Below, in pieces: positions 58,791-64,000 of a stretch of 64,000 nucleotides of DNA; positions within the stretch are counted from its first letter, which is position 1; each line of letters starts with the position of its first letter. Source of the stretch: an uncultured cyanobacterium (GTDB lineage Bacteria > Cyanobacteriota > Cyanobacteriia > Cyanobacteriales > Nostocaceae); contig CAINGU010000087.1 in the NCBI GenBank assembly GCA_903848645.1, positions 124,001-188,000 on the forward strand, read 5' to 3'. The position numbers were made by a program, and so were the translations under genes. The notes beneath the pieces are model-generated. The model was not told where the DNA came from and ran no database searches. It was given only the letters and a program-made list of their open reading frames with translations.

Positions 58791-61700
58791 ATGACGACTT
58801 TATATCAAAATCAGAATGAAGATGCTGGAAATGTTTTTACTACAGCACAAAGTGAAGAAAAGAAGAAAGATAACGGCAATTTAGGTAATGGTGCTAATTA
58901 TGATTCATCTAGTAAAAATTTAATTGCCCAAGAATTTAAAATCTGGAGACAGCGGTTTCAGGAAATAACATCTCGAATGCGTCAAGTTGCAGATTTGGAT
59001 AAATTATTGCCTGTAACGGTGGTAGAAGTTAGAGATAAATTATTGTGCGATCGCGTTTTAATTTATCAGTTTACCACAGATGATATCGGCACTGTTTTAG
59101 CTGAATCAAGAAGCACAGGTTGGACACCTGCTATTCATGAAAATTTGGCAGCTATTTTGTTTGGTGTCTATACAAGTCAAGATTATCTAGAACCTGTAGT
59201 TATTGACGATATCAATCAAATTCAAGTTACTCCTTACCAAAAGCAGCTACTAGAAAAATTTCAAGTTAGAGCTAGTTTAAGTTTACCCATTTTTGTTGAT
59301 AGTAAAGTCTGGGGTTTATTAGTAGTTCATAGTTGTGGATCAATTCGGCAGTGGCAAGAAGCAGAAACCACACTTTTATCACAAATTGCCACAGAAATTA
59401 CTTACAGAGTTGAGGGATTCAAATTACAAAAAGAACTGCAACAATCTTCCTTAGCCAAGCACTCAGCCGCGAAAGTCATTACCAAGATTTTACAACAGCC
59501 AGATGTAGAAAAAATCTTTCAAACTACTACTCAAGAAGTCCGGCAATTATTGAAATGCGATCGCGTCGGTGTTTATCGCTTTAATGATGATTGGAGTGGT
59601 CAATTTGTCTCCGAAGCAGTGGGTAATAATTGGGTAAAAGTGGTAACTCCTGGTTATAAAATGGTGTGGGAAGATACCCATCTCCAAGAAACGAAAGGTG
59701 GTAGATATGCTAAAGGGGAAACCTTTGTTGTTAATGACACCTATAAAGTCGGTTTAGCCCAATGTCACATTGATATTTTAGAACAGTTTGAAGCCAAAGC
59801 TTATGTTATTTCTCCCATCTTCTCTGGAGAGAAATTATGGGGGTTACTCGCAGCTTATCAAAATACTGGAGCGCGGGAATGGCAAGATTGGGAAGTCAGC
59901 TTTTTAAACCAGATCGGGTTACAATTTGGTGTTGCAGTTTCCCAAGCAGAATATTTAGGACAAGTAGAGAAACAAACTGAACAACTCACTCAAATTACCA
60001 AACAAGAGAAAACTTTAACTAAGATAGTTAATCGGATTCGTCAGTCTTTAGATATGGCAGAAATTTTTAAAATTGCCACCCAAGAACTGCGCCAAGTTTT
60101 GCGCTGTGATCGGGTTGCAGTCTATCAATTTCACCCAGACTTTAGCGGTAAGTTTGTCACTGAATCAGTTAGTAGTGGTTGGAATAAATTAGTAAGTGCA
60201 GACCCCAAAGATATCATTGAAGATACTTATTTTCAAGAAACCAAAGGAGCGCGGTTTGCTAAGGGAGAAACAATTGCTGTCAATGATATCTACAAAGCCA
60301 ATATTACCCCTTGCTACCTGGAATTATTAGAGCAGTTTGAAGCCAAAGCTTATATCAATGTACCAATTTTCTTTGGTGATCAATTGTGGGGTTTATTGGC
60401 AGCTTATCAAAATTCTGCACCCCGTGAATGGCAATCTTCAGAAGTTAGCTTTTTATCTCAGGTAAGTTTGCAATTTAGTCTTGCTAAAACCCAAATAGAT
60501 TATCTGGAAACATTAGCACGAGGGGCTGAACAGGAAAAAGCGATCAATAGGATTGTTAACCGCATTCGTCAATCCTTAGATGTAGAAGAAATATTTAGAA
60601 CAACTACCCACGAAGTTCGTCAGGTTCTGCAATGTGATCGCGTTGCTATATATCAATTCAAACCCGATTGGGGCGGACAATTTGTGCATGAATCAGTAGG
60701 TACTGGTTGGACACAATTAGTCGGACCAAATATCAAAACTGTTTTAGACGATACTTACTTACAAGATACTAAGGGTGGTAGGTACGCTAAGGGGGAAACC
60801 TTTGTTGTCAATGACACCTATAAAATCGGTTTGGCTGATTGCCATATTCAGATATTAGAACAATTTGAAGCTAAGGCTTATGTGATTGTCCCCATCTTCT
60901 TCGGTGATAAATTATGGGGTTTATTAGCGGCTTATCAAAATACCGGATCTCGTGAATGGAAGTCTTCAGAAGTTAACTTTTTAAATCAAATTGGGTTGCA
61001 ATTTAGCCTAGCTAAATCACAGGTTGATTTTGTCGAAAAAGTCCAAGAACAATCAGTAAAACTAGCTAAATTAGTTGAACAGGAAAAAACGGTTAATAAA
61101 ATTGTTAACCGGATTAGACAAGCGACAAATGTAGAAGAAATCTTCAGAAATACCACTCAAGAAATTCGTCAAGCATTAAAATGCGATCGCGTCGCAGTCT
61201 ATCAATTCCATCCAGATTGGAGTGGTACATACATTGCCGAATCAGTGGGTAGTGCTTGGATAAAAGTATCAAGTCCAGAGTTTAAAATGGTTTGGGCTGA
61301 TACCCATCTGCAAGATACCCAAGGTGGTAGATATGCTAAAGGAGAAATCTTTGTTGTTAACGACATTTATCAAGTAGGTCATGCTCAATGTCACCTAGAT
61401 ATTTTAGAGCAGGTTGAAGCTAAGGCTTACATGATCGTCCCCATTTTCTTTGAAGAAAAATTATGGGGTTTATTAGCAGCTTATCAAAACACTGGGACAA
61501 GAGAATGGCAACCTTCTGAAGTCAACTTTTTGACCCAAATAGGCTTACAATGTAGCCTCGCTAAATCCCAAATTGACTATATCCAAAAAATTCAAGCACA
61601 AACAGCAGAATTAGCAAAAGTAGCCGAACAAGAAAAAGCAGTTAATAAAATAGTTGGTCGGATTCGTCAAGCTATCGGTGTGGAAGATATCTTTAAAACT

Positions 61701-63743
61701 ACCACCCAAGAAATTCGCCAGGCGCTCAAATGCGATCGCGTCGGAGTCTATCAATTTCATCCTGATTGGAGTGGTACATTTATCGCTGAATCAGTGGCTA
61801 GTGGTTGGACAAAAATAGTTACACCAGACTTCCAAATGGTGTGGCCAGATACTCACCTGCAAGAAACCCAAGGAGGTAGATATGCTAAGGGTGAAACCTT
61901 TGTTGTCAATGACATCTATCAAGTCGGCCATGCTCAATGTCACCTGGAAATTTTAGAACAGATTGAAGCTAAGGCTTACATGATTGTGCCGATTTTCTTT
62001 GAAGAAAAATTATGGGGTTTATTAGCAGCTTATCAAAATTCGGCAACTCGTGAATGGCAACCTTCAGAAGTCAACTTTTTAATTCAAATAGGGTTACAAT
62101 TCAGCCTGGCTAAGTCCCAAGTTGATTATTTAGATAGATTACGCCAGCAATCTGCAAAAATTGCCCAAATAGTTGAACAGGAAAAAACTTTCTCGAAGAT
62201 TGTTAACCAAATTCGTCAATCTTTAACTTCAGGAATAGAAGAAATTTTCAAATCCACAACTCAGGATATCCGTCAACTATTCAAATGCGATCGCACTGCT
62301 GTCTATAAATTCACATCTGATTGGGGTGGTCATTTTGTTGCTGAATCAGTAGCCACAGGTTGGGTAAAACTGGTGACACCTGAACATAAAACCGCTTTTG
62401 ATGACCCATGTTTACAAGCTATTCAAGGCGGTGATTATAAAAAAGGTGACAAATTAATAGTCAGTGACATTTATCAAGCCAGCTTTGATACCTGCTACAT
62501 TGAAATCCTTGAAAGGTTTGAAGCGAGAGCCTATGCAATTGTCCCTATCCTATTTGGTGAAAAACTTTGGGGACTGCTGGCAGTTTATCAAAACTCTAGT
62601 ACCCGTCATTGGGAAGATGCTGAAATCAATCTGTTAGCGCGGATTGGTGATCAATTAGGATTAGCTTTGCAACAAACAGAATTCTTGCAACAACTACAAA
62701 CCCAATCGGCTAAACTTTCAGAAGCAGCAACCAGAGAAAAAACCGCCAAAGAATTATTACAACAGCGTTCTATTCAACTGCTAATTGCCCTTAAACCTGC
62801 CCTTAAAGGGGATTTGACAGTTCGCGCCCCCATTACCGAGGATGAAATAGGAACAATTGCTGATGCTTATAACGGGACTGTGCAAGCACTACAGCAAATC
62901 GTCATTCAGGTACAGTCAGCTTCTCAACAGGTAGCTCAAACTTCCAGTAATAGCAGTACCTCACTGGTGGGATTGACTCATTTAGCCAAACAACAATCTG
63001 ACGAAATTACCAAAGCCCTGGCTGATTTGCAACAGATGGTACACTCTACCCAGGCTGTCGTCAACAACGCTCAATTAGTGCAGATAGCTGTTCAACAAGC
63101 TAATAAAACTGTAGATTCTGGCGATACGGCGATGAATGAAACAGTTAACGCTATTCAAGCCATTCGAGAAACTGTAGCGCAAACTAGCAAAAAGATTAAA
63201 CGGCTGAGTGAGTCATCCCAAAAAATCTCCAAAGTGGTAAATTTGATTAGTAGCTTTGCGACTCAAACCAACGTTCTGGCTCTGAATGCGGCTATTGAAG
63301 CAACTAGAGCCGGTGAATATGGTAAAGGCTTTGCAGTGGTAGCTGATGAAGTTCGTTCTTTATCTCGTCAGTCAGCAGCAGCAACTATCGAAATTGAAAA
63401 ATTAGTTCAGGATATTCAAGCAGAAACTGGGGAAGTTGCCGTAGCAATGGAAACAGGTATTCAGCAAGTTGTCGAAGGGACAAATTTAGTTAGTGAAACC
63501 CGTCAAAACCTCAATGCAATAGTTTCTGCAACTGCGGAAATTAGTCAATTAATTGAACGCATTACTGAAGCTACTCAAATACAAATGCAGCAATCTGGTA
63601 CAGTCACAAAATCAATGAATGATGTGGCAGAAATTGCTAACAAAACCTTTGGCGAATCTCAGGAAATCGCCAATGTTTTCCAGAGTTTAACGGGAATGGC
63701 TCAGGATTTATTAGCAACTGCTAGTAAGTTTAAAGTCAAATAA
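58791..63743 (+). CDS. Multi-GAF cyanobacteriochrome chemoreceptor (PixJ/PtxD type)
   Basis: The 1650-residue receptor has seven tandem GAF domains (about 50-1310), a HAMP-like region (about 1325-1380) and an MCP signalling domain (about 1400-1640) with the tip QTNVLALNAAIEATRAGEYGKGFAVVADE. I see no membrane segment. GAFs 2-7 carry the bilin-attachment cysteine at Cys325, 508, 684, 867, 1050 and 1235 (CH in four, CY in two), spaced about 183 residues, a sign of tandem duplication. GAF1 has Tyr there. GAF7 also has DPCL (Cys1207), 28 residues before Cys1235, the DXCF arrangement. It should sense light of several colours and steer motility. GAF5 and GAF6 are nearly identical. Confidence 0.93.
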   Translation: MTTLYQNQNEDAGNVFTTAQSEEKKKDNGNLGNGANYDSSSKNLIAQEFKIWRQRFQEITSRMRQVADLDKLLPVTVVEVRDKLLCDRVLIYQFTTDDIGTVLAESRSTGWTPAIHENLAAILFGVYTSQDYLEPVVIDDINQIQVTPYQKQLLEKFQVRASLSLPIFVDSKVWGLLVVHSCGSIRQWQEAETTLLSQIATEITYRVEGFKLQKELQQSSLAKHSAAKVITKILQQPDVEKIFQTTTQEVRQLLKCDRVGVYRFNDDWSGQFVSEAVGNNWVKVVTPGYKMVWEDTHLQETKGGRYAKGETFVVNDTYKVGLAQCHIDILEQFEAKAYVISPIFSGEKLWGLLAAYQNTGAREWQDWEVSFLNQIGLQFGVAVSQAEYLGQVEKQTEQLTQITKQEKTLTKIVNRIRQSLDMAEIFKIATQELRQVLRCDRVAVYQFHPDFSGKFVTESVSSGWNKLVSADPKDIIEDTYFQETKGARFAKGETIAVNDIYKANITPCYLELLEQFEAKAYINVPIFFGDQLWGLLAAYQNSAPREWQSSEVSFLSQVSLQFSLAKTQIDYLETLARGAEQEKAINRIVNRIRQSLDVEEIFRTTTHEVRQVLQCDRVAIYQFKPDWGGQFVHESVGTGWTQLVGPNIKTVLDDTYLQDTKGGRYAKGETFVVNDTYKIGLADCHIQILEQFEAKAYVIVPIFFGDKLWGLLAAYQNTGSREWKSSEVNFLNQIGLQFSLAKSQVDFVEKVQEQSVKLAKLVEQEKTVNKIVNRIRQATNVEEIFRNTTQEIRQALKCDRVAVYQFHPDWSGTYIAESVGSAWIKVSSPEFKMVWADTHLQDTQGGRYAKGEIFVVNDIYQVGHAQCHLDILEQVEAKAYMIVPIFFEEKLWGLLAAYQNTGTREWQPSEVNFLTQIGLQCSLAKSQIDYIQKIQAQTAELAKVAEQEKAVNKIVGRIRQAIGVEDIFKTTTQEIRQALKCDRVGVYQFHPDWSGTFIAESVASGWTKIVTPDFQMVWPDTHLQETQGGRYAKGETFVVNDIYQVGHAQCHLEILEQIEAKAYMIVPIFFEEKLWGLLAAYQNSATREWQPSEVNFLIQIGLQFSLAKSQVDYLDRLRQQSAKIAQIVEQEKTFSKIVNQIRQSLTSGIEEIFKSTTQDIRQLFKCDRTAVYKFTSDWGGHFVAESVATGWVKLVTPEHKTAFDDPCLQAIQGGDYKKGDKLIVSDIYQASFDTCYIEILERFEARAYAIVPILFGEKLWGLLAVYQNSSTRHWEDAEINLLARIGDQLGLALQQTEFLQQLQTQSAKLSEAATREKTAKELLQQRSIQLLIALKPALKGDLTVRAPITEDEIGTIADAYNGTVQALQQIVIQVQSASQQVAQTSSNSSTSLVGLTHLAKQQSDEITKALADLQQMVHSTQAVVNNAQLVQIAVQQANKTVDSGDTAMNETVNAIQAIRETVAQTSKKIKRLSESSQKISKVVNLISSFATQTNVLALNAAIEATRAGEYGKGFAVVADEVRSLSRQSAAATIEIEKLVQDIQAETGEVAVAMETGIQQVVEGTNLVSETRQNLNAIVSATAEISQLIERITEATQIQMQQSGTVTKSMNDVAEIANKTFGESQEIANVFQSLTGMAQDLLATASKFKVK

Positions 63744-63804
63744 ATGGGGAATAGGGAATAGGAAATAGGGAAGGAATTTTCTTCTTTCTTCCTTACTCCT
63801 GACT

Positions 63805-63827
63805 GGGCGCAGGCCCTGCGCCCCTAC
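63805..63827 (-). repeat. Dispersed palindrome copy 6
   Basis: The reverse orientation of the GTAG-GGGCGCAGGGCCTGCGCCC repeat, between the MCP gene and the CheA gene. It is the only copy opposite to the genes around it. Confidence 0.9.
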
Positions 63828-63869
63828 CTCCTCGATTTAAAATAATTACTAAATCTAAAATCAAAAGTT

Positions 63870-64000
63870 ATGATTACAGATCCAGAAATTCGTGAACAAG
63901 GCTATGCTTATTTCCTCGGTGAAGCACCAGAATTGTTACATACTATTGAACAAGATTTATTTACTTTAGTCGAAAGTTCTAGTACAGCTAAAGTACATAA
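63870..64000 (+). CDS. CheA-like histidine kinase, 5' end only
   Basis: The window ends 131 bases into this gene. The translated start (MITDPEIREQGYAYFLGEAPELLHTIEQDLFTLVESSSTAKVH) fits an N-terminal HPt domain as in PixL/PtxE-type CheA proteins: FLGEAPELLHTIEQDL is the first HPt helix. It directly follows the MCP gene, and operon order supports the identity. The rest of the protein is not in view. Confidence 0.75.
   Translation, partial: MITDPEIREQGYAYFLGEAPELLHTIEQDLFTLVESSSTAKVH

Overview
The window is a piece of chromosome from a filamentous, probably heterocyst-forming cyanobacterium (Nostocales: Nostoc/Anabaena and relatives). The evidence is frequent HIP1 octamers (GCGATCGC), psb30 and psb32 photosystem II genes, paired half-size GDT1/TMEM165 manganese transporters, 7-bp short tandem repeats of Nostocales type, many dispersed palindromic repeats, and a phototaxis-type chemotaxis operon with a multi-GAF cyanobacteriochrome receptor. 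I cannot name genus or species from sequence alone.

Layout. 1-2.3 kb: pepP and two small envelope or secreted proteins of unknown role. 2.80-12.17 kb: a 9.3-kb integrative element in a tRNA-Thr(GGT) gene. It is bounded by perfect 58-bp direct repeats of the tRNA 3' part and carries a tyrosine recombinase with candidate arm-type sites at both ends, two tiny ribbon-helix-helix proteins, a prim-pol/helicase replication gene broken by one in-frame stop, a CoiA-like protein, a lipoprotein, an ORF remnant and long AT-rich repeat-bearing spacers. I saw no full HIP1 site inside it, whereas the chromosome to the right has many. 12.1-12.4 kb: tRNA-Thr and tRNA-Tyr. 12.5-17.5 kb (minus strand): DUF6816-like and HutX-like genes, then the RNA/translation cluster phoH, khpA, rpsP, ffh. 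17.6-22.1 kb: recJ, psb30, a YkgJ-type cysteine cluster protein, the two GDT1 halves, a GxxExxY gene embedded in inverted repeats, and a 48-residue basic protein.

22.2-30.4 kb: divergent pbpC (penicillin-binding protein 1C) and a giant alpha-2-macroglobulin-like lipoprotein lacking its thioester motif, a known functional pairing. 30.7-38.6 kb: rnc, a Gfo/Idh/MocA oxidoreductase, a His/Met-rich lipoprotein with an upstream histidine kinase, a RibD-C reductase, a FemAB-like acyltransferase and a DUF4346-like protein. 38.9-42.9 kb: a very large hybrid histidine kinase with a DXCF-type cyanobacteriochrome GAF domain, two receivers and an HPt domain. 43-48 kb: psb32, cysH, an SbcD-type nuclease and an APC permease. 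48.2-53.7 kb: a TamB-like giant with a heptapeptide array grown out of a dispersed palindrome. 54-55.4 kb: DUF3110 and murQ. 55.97 kb to the end: a Pix/Ptx-type phototaxis operon (PATAN-REC regulator, CheY, CheW, seven-GAF MCP, start of CheA).

The observations I rate highest are the tRNA-integrated element with its split replication gene; a dispersed 23-bp palindrome (six copies) that sits in sense orientation at gene 3' ends or is read in frame inside genes; and two separate DXCF-type photosensory GAF domains whose cysteine spacing (28 residues) matches the known dual-cysteine class.
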